Shown here: positions 53,465 through 64,000 of the stretch, piece after piece
How the letters are laid out: every line of letters starts with the position of its first letter
Numbering within the stretch: position 1 is the stretch's first letter
NCBI GenBank assembly: GCA_963662175.1
Contig: OY759225.1
Span: forward strand, 11,959,601-12,023,600
Length of the DNA: 64,000 bases
Origin: Aradus depressus
Taxonomy: Eukaryota > Arthropoda > Insecta > Hemiptera > Aradidae
Reading direction: 5' to 3'
Program-made: the position numbers and the translations under genes
Notes under the pieces: generated by a model
Told to the model about the DNA's origin: nothing
Seen by the model: the letters and a program-made list of their open reading frames with translations, nothing else
The model's database searches: none

Positions 53465-53838
53465 ATTCAAAAGTCTCTGAGTAAGACATCAATTGATTTT
53501 AAACCAAATTACTGAATTTCATTCAGAGGTAAAGCGAAAACAAAGTGGAAAAAAATCGTCGGTGAATCACAGGCAATGTACATCCCCAGAATATATTAAT
53601 CAATTAACATTTCGCTACCGAAATGTTAATTGATTAATTACCTTTGAATTACGCTACCGATGGGAATCCAAAATCAACAGGGGGTAATAATCAACAGTTG
53701 ACTTACATAAACACACTAAATATTGTGTCGATTAATTCATTACATCGGCAGATTTTGAGATTTTTGAGTTGGGCCTGCTCTCATCGAGCGATCCCGCTGA
53801 AAATTAATATGTGACGTCCTTATAGGGTTTTGAATTTA
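53465..53838 (+). repeat. Family B repeat
   Basis: gtcggtgaatcacaggcaat, atattaatcaattaacattt and gtcgattaattcattacatc; gctaccgaaatgttaattga makes a local palindrome at 53610-53650. Confidence 0.65.
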
Positions 53839-53842
53839 TATA

Positions 53843-54600
53843 CAGTAAAATTCGGTTATAACGATATTCAAGGGACCAAGAAAAATACATCATTATATCC
53901 GGAATCAAACTGTTAAACCTACATACAAATGTATGGGCTTGTTAGTGAATAAAAATATGTTTTACAATGTTCATTATGAGAAAGTTTACATACATATTTT
54001 TATTTACTTTTTATTTACATAAAATTTACTTATTACATTTGTAACTGTATACATAAAGTATGTATACACATGAGTATATATATATTAATTTTCCGCAAAA
54101 AAATCATTTAATTTAGTTTGATTGATTTTTTTTAAGTATACATTTTTGATCACATGGTTATGAAGTTCCGAAGTCACGATCCCAACGGAGGCAAAGGAAA
54201 GACTAATCTGAAACTAGGAATATACGCACTAGAAGGGAGTTCGTTTCTACAAGGGGGAAATGGTATGTTTGGAAATGGAATGACTCATTGCGTTCGGAAA
54301 GAGTAATCAAGAACCATGTTTAAAACCCTTTTCTATAATGTTCGTATTTTTCATCCGTTCAAAACTCATACTGTTTTATCCAATTATGTATGTATGTGCG
54401 AATGTACATACATATTATATCGTTATAACCGGAATGAAAAAAACAACTTTTTCTTTTGTTTTAGATCGTTTTAGATGGAATATCCTTATATCCGGATTTA
54501 TTTCTTCACTTTTAAATAGCAAACCAAACTAGATATGGGTTTTACATCGTTATATCCGGAAAATCGTTATATCAGGAATTTTTATAAAAGAATTTTACTG
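53843..54600. mobile_element. Tigger/pogo-like MITE, 758 bp, TA flanks
   Basis: CAGTAAAATTCGGTTATAAC on the left; the right end complement is CAGTAAAATTCTTTTATA. TA on both sides. Internal motif atcgttatatccggaa occurs several times. No transposase. Confidence 0.78.
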
Positions 54601-54609
54601 TATATATAT

Positions 54610-55092
54610 AGTTTTGTCTCGAGAGAATAGAATAATTTTATTTGTCGGCGTTCAATGGCCTAAATTTTTGACGCCGTACACGTGATTAAATTAGATCGAT
54701 GAGGTGACTAGTTTTCATTGTGGATAGGACGGCTTCGATAGAGTTGTCATCTCCTAGCATCTCATGTAAGTTTCTTGTTTGTAAACCCGTGGTCTTTAGT
54801 ATATCCTCATATCCAGGGCATTTCTCCAGGATGTGGCTTACTGTGAGAGGCCAGGCCCCACACCTGCCGCAGCCCGGGGCCGTCGCCCTGTTGATGACGT
54901 GCCATGGGTTAGGCGAGTGTGGCCTAACTCCTGCTGCCTATTCTGCTTTTCGGAGCTTTGCCATTTATCTATATTTGTTTTGATGGACTTAAGTTTATTT
55001 GTTAGATCCATGTTAGTCCACACAGAGGCCCAGCCCTTTTTTATTTTGCGACACAGGCATTTCTTCAAGTCTGATACTATCGTCACTACCAT
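54610..55092 (-). pseudogene. LINE C-terminal end
   Basis: Minus frames: TNIDKWQSSEKQNRQQELGH followed by TRLTHG; after a frameshift CGRCGAWPLTVSHILEKCPG, again C-x2-C ... H ... C, and a 3'UTR ending near 54640 with aacgccgacaaataaaat. Confidence 0.7.
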
Positions 55093-55094
55093 CT

Positions 55095-55285
55095 CGATAT
55101 ATTCGTTACAATTGCAGTTACTAGAGTTTGTGTTAAGCTCTCTAATCCTCCCCTTCCTCTTGGTTGAATATCAATGAGTGTTGTTATTATTGAGTTTTGT
55201 GTACACATATACAATTTTTTGTCGTTTCATTGATTCTATCGGGAGTGTTCGTGTTGACAAACACACAGTCAGACTGCACTTAATC
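55095..55285 (+). repeat. Family B repeat fragment
   Basis: tcgatatattcgttacaatt, ttgttatt-attgagttttg and gggagtgttcgtgttgacaa with acacacagtcag. Confidence 0.55.
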
Positions 55286-55858
55286 CGCCACTGTATCTGG
55301 GGAATTAAAACCTAGCGTTATTATCGCATATAGACAGACCAGAACTGACCCAGATAGATGGGACTCAGGTACTGCTAAGACGTGCGACGCAACCTAAGTC
55401 CACACTCTCATAGTTAGATAACTGACTGGACACTAGCCCACACAGTGTCTACCATCCGCTCATTCCTTTGGTTCTTCTACTTCTCAGTATGAATTTGAAC
55501 TCATCAGCTACTTCTCAGTACGAATTTGAACTCGTTAGCTATTTCTCAATACGAATTCCGCCCGTCATAAAATCAGTTGGTCATGTGCGAAGATAAAATG
55601 AATAAAAAAAAATTGTGATGTGGTCATTACAGGACTTTCTTATACCAACAACGCTTACAGATCATCTCCTTCCCCCTTCTCAAAATTATTATTTCATACT
55701 GGCAATCCTGGGTATAAGAATGTCTACTCTCAAAATAACATTTAATTTGCATTATTCGGGGCTTTATAACTTTTGTCGTATTGATCCTATCTCAAATCAG
55801 AGGACTTATTAGCGATTGAAAATTTCATAAGGAACATTGCGTAAATCAAGAAAACACC
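55286..55858. other. Intergenic stretch, nothing recognised
   Basis: A short duplicated acttctcagtacgaatttga-type segment near 55480-55560 (three echoes). Confidence 0.45.
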
Positions 55859-55859
55859 T

Positions 55860-56041
55860 GTGGTTCTGTTTCTTACTGTGTGAGATGATTGTGGTTCTGT
55901 TGCTTACTGTGTGAGATGATTGTGGTTCTGTTGCTTACGGTGTGAGATGATTGTGGTCCTGTTGCTTACTGTGTGAGATGATTGTGGTTCTGTTGCTTAC
56001 TGTGTGAGATGATTGTGGTTCTGTTGCTTACTGTGTGAGGT
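55860..56041. repeat. 31-bp minisatellite, about 6 units
   Basis: Unit attgtggttctgttgcttac followed by tgtgtgagatg, nearly identical copies. Confidence 0.93.
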
Positions 56042-56334
56042 CCGCAAAGTGACTTGATGCTCTCACCTGTCTGAGGGACGACTAACAATGAGCTAAGTAT
56101 CGGCGCTGAAAGCTCTGGATATTGAGGTCAGGAGTGATTGATAACTTAATAGGGAGGCCAACTTATAATTGGCTGTCATTTACAGCACGGATCCACTCAG
56201 ACACTCCCCCCTCTTGGTCTCTGCTCTATAGTTTAATTTCCAATAAGGCCCTTTCTACACCGCCCTTTACCTGATCGATTTAAATTTTCGAATTTCAAAG
56301 TTCAACATTTAAATTTGAACTATTGAAATAAATA

Positions 56335-56911
56335 CAGTGTAAACTCTATATAGCGACACTTAAGGGACTGCGCATTTTATGGCGTTATTGAGAGTTGTCG
56401 TTAAATGAAGAGAAGAAAAATCAATACATATTACATTACATTTAATAGTATTTTACTATCATAATATGTATTTACTAATAAAGTATAAATTCTACAAACA
56501 ACAAACATTAATATTGATACAAATAACAACGCTTATCGCGTATAGTCTGTATCTTCGTCTGACGTTTTTTGCTGCTCCAGTATTTTAAGGTAATCACAAC
56601 CAACAAAAGAACGAATTTATTAGAATCTTCGGTACCTATGATGCAGACAGTCGAGGTAAATACGTGCTACACAATAAAGCAACAAAATAACAAACAAAAG
56701 ACCGTACACAGCTGCAGTTGTTATTAATTTGGGCAACTTGAAAGTACTGTTTATTGCTTAGTAATGACGTATTGTTGTCGTTATTTAGAGTGGGTGTGAT
56801 GCTACATAGAGTGTATCATTGTATGGACAACAAGGTAAACCAGATTCAAGTAATTTCGATGTATTAGGGAGTTTGTCGTTAAATCGAGTGGCGTTAAATA
56901 GAGTTTACACT
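56335..56911. mobile_element. Tigger/pogo-like MITE, 577 bp, TA flanks
   Basis: CAGTGTAAACTCTATATAGC on the left; right end complement CAGTGTAAACTCTATTTAAC. TA at 56333-56334 and 56912-56913. A gttgtcgttaaatgaag motif near the left end repeats as ttgtcgttaaatcgag near the right. No transposase. Confidence 0.8.
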
Positions 56912-57006
56912 GTATGTCCAATCTAAGCTAAAAACACAGGGTAACAGAATACGTAATAAGAATGTATACATTAAGATAGCTTATAAATTAGATATATAAA
57001 CATCTA

Positions 57007-57169
57007 GAGGGCGCCAGTAGCTCAGTGATAAGCGTACTTGGATACTGAGCTGAAGATCGTGGGTTCGACACCAGGCTGAGGCCCTTAGTTTATTTTATGT
57101 GGGAGGTAAAATAACCTCAAGCACTCCGTCCTTCGGAAGGGACGTTAAGCGATTAACAGAGCCTGTAGG
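57007..57169 (+). repeat. SINE (family A) head and core
   Basis: gagggcgccagtagctcagt, B-box gggttcgacaccaggct, core gtccttcggaagggacgtta; 3' part missing. Confidence 0.8.
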
Positions 57170-57174
57170 TTATC

Positions 57175-57280
57175 ATTATTTTCTTCATATTAGGAATCTA
57201 GAGGTCGGAAAACATGAAATTTAAAAACTCCGCATCGAATTTTTGATCGATTACGTAACTTCCTCTATTACAGCTGGAGA
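57175..57280 (+). repeat. Family B repeat fragment
   Basis: ggtcggaaaacatgaaattt, tttgatcgattacgtaactt and cctctattacagctgg. Confidence 0.6.
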
Positions 57281-57676
57281 TTTATGGACTATTGTCAGGT
57301 TACCTAGGAGTAAATTTGCACCAAAATCAACGCATAAACAGAAATTAATAGGTAAAAAAAATATGGGAACCATTATCATGGTTTAATCCAGGCTAAATAT
57401 AATATCACTCACTATACTGTGATCATTTGAGAGATGTGCGAGTGAGAGGAATTTCAGATCGCAGGAGTACAATAATTTTGTTAAGGTTGAACACGTGACA
57501 GCCCTCCCATCCCTCTGAGTCCCTTCAAATTGGTAATTACAAGTTGAGGAAGGTATCTTTTGAAGTCCTTGCAAAGTGATCAGAATTCGAAATTACTCGA
57601 AGTAGACGAAGTGAAGAGGAATGTAGCATCAAATTCCAATATGACACACATGACGTCATTCACACTCTAGTTTGAC
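57281..57676. other. Intergenic stretch, nothing recognised
   Basis: No gene or repeat signature found. Confidence 0.4.
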
Positions 57677-58205
57677 TTTTTTTTTTTTTTTTTTGTCTTA
57701 ATAATGTTGATCGAAACTGTTGCCATGACGCAACAACCAGCTACCAAGAGGACTTGATATATAGTGGTTGTCCTGATAGGCGTGAGAGAGGAAGGCTACC
57801 CAGAGGTAGCTCCTCGGGGCGAAATTTAAAAACAATGAATATTATGATTATTATCAATGAATATTATGGGGATATTATGATTTTGTTCCAAGAACGGGGC
57901 AGTTGCAATTTAGGATTATAGTAAGTCATGGTTCCATCTCCTTTTCAATCCCAGGATCCTGGGAGGATTGTGTGGCAAGTGTGGTGAAGAAAGTGAGTGG
58001 ATGTATGGATTTGGGTGTGAATGCAATTTCCTATGAAAACGTCTGTAAAGGTCCTGAATTGTGTCGTGTACTGTGTGATAACCATCTGTTCCGGAGTCTT
58101 CAGAACTACCTAATTGGCCAGCGGTTGAGGTAAAAAGGGCAGTCGTTAGGTTTCTCTGGATGTGATGTTGGTTGCATTCGAATACTTGAAAGCTATATTC
58201 TGGCA
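57677..58205 (-). pseudogene. 5'-truncated jockey-clade LINE 3' end with poly(A)
   Basis: Inverted relative of 3866-4259. Minus frame: GTDGYHTVHDTIQDLYRRFH, KLHSHPNPYIHSLSSPH and the C-terminus. The UTR is conserved (ggggatattatgattttgtt), with the poly(A) seen as a T-run at 57679-57695. Protein-level identity to the other copy is high. Confidence 0.78.
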
Positions 58206-58283
58206 TCAAATAAAAATTTATAATATTTTAAATATTTATTTAAAATACAATTTAGGACTCCCATAGTTAAGTATATATATATT

Positions 58284-58394
58284 CTAAATTTTGCCTGCCC
58301 AACATTTTTATTAACCTAAGGCAGGGGTCTTTAACGAGTACCTGACATCGTACGGCCTCGGGACCATCGCTTAACTTTCCATCCGATGGACGGC
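58284..58394 (-). repeat. SINE (family A) middle fragment
   Basis: attctaaattttgcctgccc, aggcaggggtctttaacgag and ccatccgatggacggc. Confidence 0.75.
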
Positions 58395-58755
58395 ATTATT
58401 ATTATATTGACACAATTATTATAGAAACAGTAAACAAAAGGCGAGAAATTGTTGAAGAGAATGTTTCCTTTGATGAAACATTGATTAAACTTACCAGTGA
58501 AACAACACTTCCAATTATATTCTGCTTGTTTGTCAAACTTTTCAAAGGGTTAAAAACTTGCAAACTCAATTTAATATATTTTGGTCTGAATATTGCTTCA
58601 AATTTCATATATTAATTTTCATGGTCCAGGAACTGTGAAACATATTTAAGATTAAATATCTTCTCCGAGTTCTCTGGAAATGAGGCTCTGGAAATGTTAC
58701 AGTCAAGACTTCAAGACATTAGACACAACCGAAAAACAATTATATCAAAAAAAAA
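58395..58755. other. Intergenic stretch, nothing recognised
   Basis: AT-rich; a 68-codon minus frame has no motif. Confidence 0.4.
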
Positions 58756-58759
58756 TAAA

Positions 58760-58870
58760 GAAAAGCTTTTTTTTTTTTTTTTAAATATATTCTATTTCAC
58801 AAAATATAGAAAATATATGGGAGTACTTTCGGTATTGCTACCATCTTCAGCCACGACTTAACAAATACTT
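58760..58870 (-). repeat. Penelope-like end with hammerhead-like core
   Basis: atttcacaaaatatagaaaa followed by core 58821-58850 (minus: CTGAAGA, GGTA-gcaa-TACC, GAA, AGTACT, C). GTGG before it can pair with CCAT after it, giving a short stem I. Confidence 0.65.
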
Positions 58871-58874
58871 ATAC

Positions 58875-59105
58875 CAACCAGAACTTACTTACACACCAAT
58901 CCGGAAGTTTCCAAATTTTAAATCTAAATTTACCCCATAATCCCTCAAGAAGATTAAACAGAATTTAGCATATAGATTTCCTGTTATGAAGTCATTTTTA
59001 TTTTTATTTTTTTATATATAATATATGTCTACCCACATGCTGGTTGTGCATTTTTTTTGGCATAGTTGTGACTTGGAATAAATATATTTAAAAAAAAAAA
59101 AAAAG
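58875..59105 (+). pseudogene. Jockey-clade LINE 3' end with poly(A)
   Basis: acttacttacacaccaatcc, ggaagtttcc, cccataatccctcaagaag match the 3' part of the copy at 63130-63840. The UTR contains gctggttgtgcatttttt, then ggaataaatatattt and an A-run at 59090-59104. Confidence 0.75.
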
Positions 59106-59251
59106 AAAAAAGATTTGTGCAAGTATTCATTTTTGTAAATGGTAATAGCGGTGTGCATTGAGTATAACAGGGGGGCTAATATTGAGCCTTGAGGCACACC
59201 CGCCTGTATTGGGTGGCAGGAGGAAATACCTGAGACCTGACAAGACAGCAA
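59106..59251 (-). pseudogene. LINE RT motif fragment
   Basis: The minus frame reads CQVSGISSCHPIQAGVPQGS followed by ILAPLLYSMHTA, the GVPQGS RT motif with its following strand, then leaves the RT pattern. Confidence 0.65.
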
Positions 59252-59447
59252 AATATTGATCCTTAATATTCCTAATCAACTTATAAACGGTGTTCGCACT
59301 TTAATTAAAACCCTAAATGAAATTGCATTTGGTGTTATTTAATTGATATACTTATTTTTTAACGACCACAGCTTTTTAATGTTTTTTATTTAGTTGAGAA
59401 GAATGATTAAACTTAAAAGAGGTAGGATACTTACTGAGCTCTCCTTA

Positions 59448-59632
59448 CGTATTTTATCTTGAAGGTGTAAAAACTTTGAGCACGCCGTCCATTGGTTGGG
59501 ACAGTAAGCGATGGTCCAGACCCTATCCGATGTCAGGTACTCGTTAAAGACCTTAGATGAATAAACCTAGAAAGGCGAAATTTAGGACTCCACAGTAGAG
59601 TCGGGCTCATGTCCACCAGAGCGATGAAAGAC
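59448..59632 (+). repeat. SINE (family A), diverged, head missing
   Basis: ttttatcttgaaggtgtaaa, cacgccgtccattggttggg, gtactcgttaaagacc and gtagagtcgggctcatgtcc. Confidence 0.75.
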
Positions 59633-59744
59633 AACAACTAACTTTCGCATTTCAGTGTTTATGTTCCTTCCTTTATAAAAACTGTTTATTTTTCATTAAA
59701 TTCAATTATATAATAAAAAATAAAAGAGTTAGCAAGAAATCAAT

Positions 59745-59860
59745 GTTTTTATTTCCCTAGTTGTACAAAGTATAGGGGAAGTTATGTAACCGGTCAGAAA
59801 TTTGATGTTTTTGATTTGAATAGATTCTTATGTTTTCTGACCCCTCAAAAAACAAAACAA
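59745..59860 (-). repeat. Family B repeat end
   Basis: ttgtacaaagtataggggaa, gttatgtaaccggtcagaaa and tcttatgttttctgacccc. Confidence 0.6.
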
Positions 59861-60086
59861 AGAAAAATAAACGGACGATGAAGTACACTACCTATAAGTT
59901 TTTAGGCCTCTCTGGGATGATTCTTGGTCGCTTTTTTTCCCCGAAATTTATTTCGGGACACTTCCTCCCCCCTTATAATGCACAGATTATTATATATTTA
60001 TATTCATAATATTATTATTTTTCTGCTCTTCTTTAGCCTTAATTTCTCTCTGATTATTAATTTTTTTTTTTTTTAATTTTTTTTGG

Positions 60087-60755
60087 CAGTAAACTAACGT
60101 GGAACCCACATACACGACTTAAACGACAAGAACTGAATCGAAGATACGGACTGTTACGTCGACTAATTGGACCAAAATCAAAACTGACAACTAACAACAA
60201 ACTTACGATTTACAAGACCATTATACGTCCCATCTGGACGTACGGACTCGAACTTTGGGGTGCAGCTAAACAGTCGAACATCAATCGAATCGAAGTATTC
60301 CAGTCCAAACTCCTGCGACGAATTATCAACGCTCCTTTCTACATTACCAATAAAGTTCTACATAGAGATCTCAATATTCCCACTGTCAACGAACTAATCC
60401 AATCCCGATTCCAAACATTTCACAGAAACCTTTCTTATCATTCAAATCCTCTCGCTCAAGGGCGATAATAACCGAAGTAGTTGTTCGCCCAAAATAACCA
60501 ACCAACCAACCAACCAACCAACTCTCGCTCAAGCCCTATCCTATCATTCCCATCCTGACAATCCTCCCCGCCGCTTGAACAGGAGGTGGCCTCGCGATCT
60601 TCTCTGAGGATAGTGAATGGTGAAAATTAACTTTCGAGGAAGTGTCAGCGCTTGCTGGCTTCTCCCATCAAGTGACGTTATTTTTTTTTTCTTTTGTCCA
60701 CCTATTTGCTCATTATGTATATATTGTATATAGATTGTAAAAAAAAAAAAAAAAT
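60087..60755 (+). pseudogene. Jockey-clade LINE 3' end with poly(A), carrying a 61-bp insert
   Basis: Frame: SKLTWNPHTRLKRQELNRRY, KSKLTTNNKLTIYKTIIRP, IWTYGLELWGAAKQSNINR, INAPFYITNKVLHRDLNIPT. The C-terminus is interrupted at 60461-60521 by a small insertion and resumes with PPRRLNRRWPRDLL and a stop near 60607. UTR with gtatatagattg and an A-run at 60739-60754. Confidence 0.8.
60461..60521 (+). mobile_element. 61-bp insert with (AACC)n tail and 12-bp TSD
   Basis: ctctcgctcaag at 60449-60460 is repeated at 60522-60533. The insert has gggcgat ... ttcgccc arms capable of pairing, then aaaataacc and several aacc units. It looks like a drastically 5'-truncated retroelement end with an (AACC)n tail. 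Confidence 0.75.
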
Positions 60756-60761
60756 TGGCAG

Positions 60762-61200
60762 GAGGGGGGAAATACCAATTACGCACATCCAGGGAAGATA
60801 GCCCTGGATAATGTGGGACTCGAGCCGTGGCCCCATACCCACTAAAAACCCCCTCCTTCGACGATCATGATGTTCCCTTCCGCGGAACAGACGGCCTGTC
60901 ATTACTTCGCGGAAGGGAGGATGAATGGCGGGTAACACCCCTTTTTCTGTTCTTGTGGCCGCTACTGTTGTTCCTTGGTCCTTGTCTCTTGGAGGGCCAG
61001 CTCACCCATGATGAGCGCAAATTCGCAACCCTCATCCCACGACTCCTGGGAGCGCAGCATAGCGTCCATGCAACTGATATCAGTCAGTGGGGCGCCCATG
61101 CTACATTCCAAATTTGGGGCATTTGAGGAGGACATGCTCCTCCGTCTCCGTCTCACCAGGGCACGCGGGACAGTCTGGTGTTGTGGCTGCCCCGATTTTG
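60762..61200 (-). pseudogene. LINE C-terminal fragment
   Basis: Minus frame: PDCPACPGETETEEHVLLKC, the C-x2-C ... H ... C motif, then after shifts GMGPRLESHIIQGYLPW and MCVIGIS. The frames are broken several times. Confidence 0.6.
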
Positions 61201-61204
61201 TAAT

Positions 61205-61430
61205 CTTATTAACGTTACTTTCCATTACAATATTAAAAGTATAAATTAAGTTCCGGTTAACATTAATTACCTACAGTCTTATACTTCTCTCTTTATGTCT
61301 TCTGGTTTATTTCCTATTTTTTTTTAGAAGTTAGACTAAGCTAGTTTAGAAGTTATATAGATTTTTTTTTCTGATTGTTCAAAACGAATAAAATAAAGAT
61401 GACATAAAAGTCATGTTCCACATACAAAAA
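61205..61430 (-). repeat. Dispersed repeat D, inverted partner of 44640-44830
   Basis: ttaacgttactttccattac, acagtcttatacttctctct and atgtcttctggtttatttcc are the complements of that repeat. It follows the LINE fragment, so it may be that element's UTR. Confidence 0.75.
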
Positions 61431-61501
61431 CATTTCATCTTGTTTAATACTGTCATTACTTTTAATTGTTTATTTATACTTTTTTATGTATTGTTATTTT
61501 T

Positions 61502-61597
61502 CAGATAAAATAAACTAAGGGCCTCGTTTGGGTTTTGAACCCACGATCTTGAACTCAGAAGACAAGCACGCATACCACTGAGCTACCGGCGCCCTCT
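61502..61597 (-). repeat. SINE (family A) head
   Basis: cagataaaataaactaaggg, B-box gggttttgaaccca and tgagctaccggcgccctc. Confidence 0.8.
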
Positions 61598-61599
61598 AT

Positions 61600-61699
61600 A
61601 TATATTATATAATATATGAAAGTACTTTCGGTATAATATGGAGCATTTGTTAAGTCGTGGCTGATGTTGAATGCCGAAAGTACTCCCATATACAAAGTA
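61600..61699 (+). repeat. Penelope-like end interrupted by a MITE
   Basis: Degraded core at 61661-61686 (CTGATGT ... GCCGAA, AGTACT, C). The tail (cccatata) resumes after the MITE with tattttgtgaaatagacaat at 62152. Confidence 0.6.
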
Positions 61700-62139
61700 T
61701 TTCTGACCTAAACCGAAAAAAAAAACTGGGGTGAAACTAGACCAAAAATGGAGCAAAACGCCGCTAACCGCACTTTTATATCTCAACCCATTCCCGAGAT
61801 ATGATTTTTTAATGTTTTTTTTCGAGAAACCCACGTTTTATACCATAAAACCAACATTTCTCTATTTTAAACCAACTTTTGACCACATATTCGGAATCAG
61901 CGTTAAATCTCCTATCAGACTAGTGTACGTTCAACTTTGAAAATTACCAACTTGGAACCGAAATAAAAGCTAAAACGTTAACATTTTAGAAAATTTGAAA
62001 ATTCGGGAAATACTTCCACGTCAACTACTTTCCCGCTCAACGGGTTGAGATAGAAAAGTGCGGTTAGCGGCGTTTTGCTCCATTTTCGGTCTAGTTTCAC
62101 CCGAGTTTTTTTTTTTCGGATTAGGTCAGAAACACCCTG
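61700..62139. mobile_element. Long-TIR MITE, about 440 bp
   Basis: About 90-bp inverted arms: left tttctgacctaaaccg ... ggagcaaaacgccgctaacc, right its complement ending aggtcagaaacaccctg. Arms share gtgaaactagacc and ccgcacttttatatctcaac. No frame. It sits in the Penelope-like end, with TA at both junctions. Confidence 0.75.
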
Positions 62140-62250
62140 TATAATACATATTTTGTGAAATAGACAATATTTTAAAAAATATACACTTTTCATTATCTTT
62201 TAGAAACTAAATTGATTAATTCGTGCTGGAGAAATATCCCATTACTATGT

Positions 62251-62601
62251 TGTTATGAAATATTATTGTTATAGAAGGTTTTTCTTCTAATGATGTTCTG
62301 GAGATTGGTATATCTTCTTTTGTGGCTTCTCATACAGAAGTTAGAAGAAGATGGAGCGGGAGGTCGTGGTCGTTGCGGTGGTCACACACAGCATCCCATG
62401 AGAGCTCATGAAGAATGGACTAGGTGAGAGGGGGGTAGGGGGCTTTATAAGGGTGCAGGTCACGTGATTCCATACCGGAAGACAATCAGCGCCAGTGGTT
62501 CCAAGCCACCTTACTGAAGTATGGAGAAATAAAAGTTATTCTGAGTCAAAAGAAGTATTGTCTCCAAGATAAGAGCAACCCTTTGTGGGGGAATTATTAC
62601 A
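62251..62601 (+). mobile_element. Possible solo LTR
   Basis: TGTTATGAAATATTATT to GAATTATTACA has TGT...ACA ends, a TATA-like ctttataagg at 62441 and agaaataaaag at 62526 downstream, as in an LTR. No target duplication was found, so this is tentative. Confidence 0.3.
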
Positions 62602-62689
62602 CTCTACCCATTGGGGGTCGTGAGGGTATTAGAGAGTACTAGAAAATATTGTAACAATAATAATAATTGTTTCGACATTATTTTGAATT

Positions 62690-62960
62690 TTTTTTTTGTA
62701 TTTACTAACTGCCGTTGTAATGAATGCAACGACACAAAATTTCCCTCTATTCGAAATCCTAAAAGAAGGGGGTCAAAAAAGGGCTCAACACAAAAAATCT
62801 AATCACTGCCATATGTATCGATACAAACTGTACTATGATTCATAAGCCCATTTATAAGTCAATTTTTAGCCAAAAGAGTCGATTAGTCGATTGATTAATA
62901 TCAAAAAGTACCCTGAAGATCAAGAAGTACCCTGTCGGAGATTCAACTTCAATTTTTCTT
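62690..62960 (-). repeat. Family B repeat
   Basis: aactgccgttgtaatgaatg, ataagcccatttataagtca, tttttagccaaaagagtcga. Confidence 0.6.
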
Positions 62961-63129
62961 GTAATCGATGAAAACGATGAAATTGTTAATTTAATAACAG
63001 GATCTATGAAGAAATATTGTTGAGATCCTTCAATATAATGTGCTGCTATTATGCATAGCCCTCAGTTGAGGTTGCAGAATATTTATGTGTCAGGCGCTTA
63101 ACGAACTTACTTAATATATATATATACAT

Positions 63130-63840
63130 TTCTTTATATTTATTTATCTTAAGCCACAACTATGCAAAAAATGCACAACCAGCGGCTGGGCTTACATATA
63201 CTAGACAAAAATAATAAAAATAAAATAAAATAATAAAAATAAATATGACATGAAAGGCTTGATGGAGGAAAAACACCCAGCGGTGAACCCTCATGGCATC
63301 ACTTCATAACAGGAGATCTCTATGCCAAACATTCTTTAATGTTCTTGGGAGATTGTGGGGTAAATTTGTATTTAAGATTTTTCGAACTTCCGGATTGGTG
63401 TGTAAGTAAATTTTGGTGTAGAAACGTTGGTATAAATGTTTAATGCTTGTGTCTATGGGTCCGACGTTCAAGTAACGGTGTAAAGTCTTGTTGCCAACGT
63501 ATGGTCAGAGAGTCTTGGATTGAAATACCTGTTATCTTTTGATGTTCGAAGTCTTGGCTGTACCATATATTTGTAAGCCATAGGTCCAGAGAGGTCGGAG
63601 AAGATAGTTATAACAATTCAGTTTTTGTCCAATAGATAATTTAGAACGCCTATTCAAAATACTGTACAAAAGTCTAAGTCGTCGGTCTAGTGTGAGTCTT
63701 GTCCGAGTGTGAGGGTTCCAAGTCAGCCTTCTATCGAGGGTTAATCCTAAATATTTTACTGACGATGTATGAGGTAATGGCTGGTTTTCAATGAATACTG
63801 GAGAGCAGTCACCACGTCGGAGAGTGTTACGTGTTGACAT
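63130..63840 (-). pseudogene. Jockey-clade LINE 3' end
   Basis: Minus frame at 63840-63532: NTLRRGDCSPVFIENQPLPH, VKYLGLTLDRRLTWNPHTR, LLRPLWTYGLQIYGTAKTSN, then shifted frames to NPEVRKILNTNLPHN and a stop near 63270. UTR ends near 63150 with aagataaataaatataaag. The RT core is missing. Confidence 0.8.
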
Positions 63841-64000
63841 TTTGTGGTATTAAATTAAATTTTCCAAAATTTACTCCAAACTTCAATTTTGTTGAGGACT
63901 TGCTGTAGACTTAATATTTATAGTTCTGTAAGTCGAAAACTAAGATGACTTGAATACTTATGAGATCCTATTCTGAATATTTTCAACAAGCATTCATTTA
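63841..64000. other. Right edge, probably more of the same LINE
   Basis: On the minus strand a frame with LNKIEVWSKFWKI-like residues would fit the segment just before FTLRR, but it is broken. Confidence 0.35.

Overview
This is a 64 kb piece of an AT-rich eukaryotic genome. The retroelement types (jockey-clade LINEs, a mariner remnant, Penelope-like ends), the CCTAA/TTAGG-type repeats and the host gene point to an arthropod, most likely an insect. I cannot name the species from the sequence.

Only one host gene is supported. It is the 3' part of a CRAL-TRIO (SEC14-type) lipid-transfer protein gene on the + strand. Four coding exons lie at 19961-20213, 22989-23099, 31184-31286 and 47938-48092. 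All have clean AG/GT borders and compatible phases, and together they encode about 206 residues through to a TAA stop. The N-terminal helical domain is not visible here, so its exons are upstream of the window or too small or diverged to see. The introns are about 2.8, 8.1 and 16.7 kb and are filled almost entirely with transposable elements.

Layout. 1-8.2 kb: broken jockey-clade LINEs (one carrying a 67-bp minisatellite) and tRNA-type SINEs. 8.2-15.2 kb: a copia-gag-like remnant, an internally deleted mariner, a compact gag-only LTR element with identical 157-bp LTRs, a TIR element nested in a middle-repetitive family (C), and a GC-rich open stretch. 17-22 kb: a Helitron-type end, two large inverted-repeat hairpins of Penelope-like character, and exon 1 of the host gene. 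22-48 kb: the introns, with SINEs, LINE tails, a Tigger-like MITE, a 520-bp GA-rich minisatellite, a TSD-bounded jockey insertion and many copies of an unclassified middle-repetitive family (B). 48-64 kb: downstream of the gene, with a hAT-like TIR element nested in a Penelope-like end, more MITEs, five or six LINE 3' ends and a long-TIR MITE.

Three signals deserve attention. (1) A hammerhead-ribozyme-like core recurs nine times; its presumed stem III is a six-base palindrome that differs between two sequence groups yet stays self-complementary. (2) About 30 copies of one tRNA-derived SINE family carry a conserved central core, and many end in short CCTAA or AACTA repeats. (3) A nearly perfect 483-bp inverted repeat ends 27 bp before a splice-acceptor junction of the host gene. 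All family assignments come from motif reading; no database search was possible.
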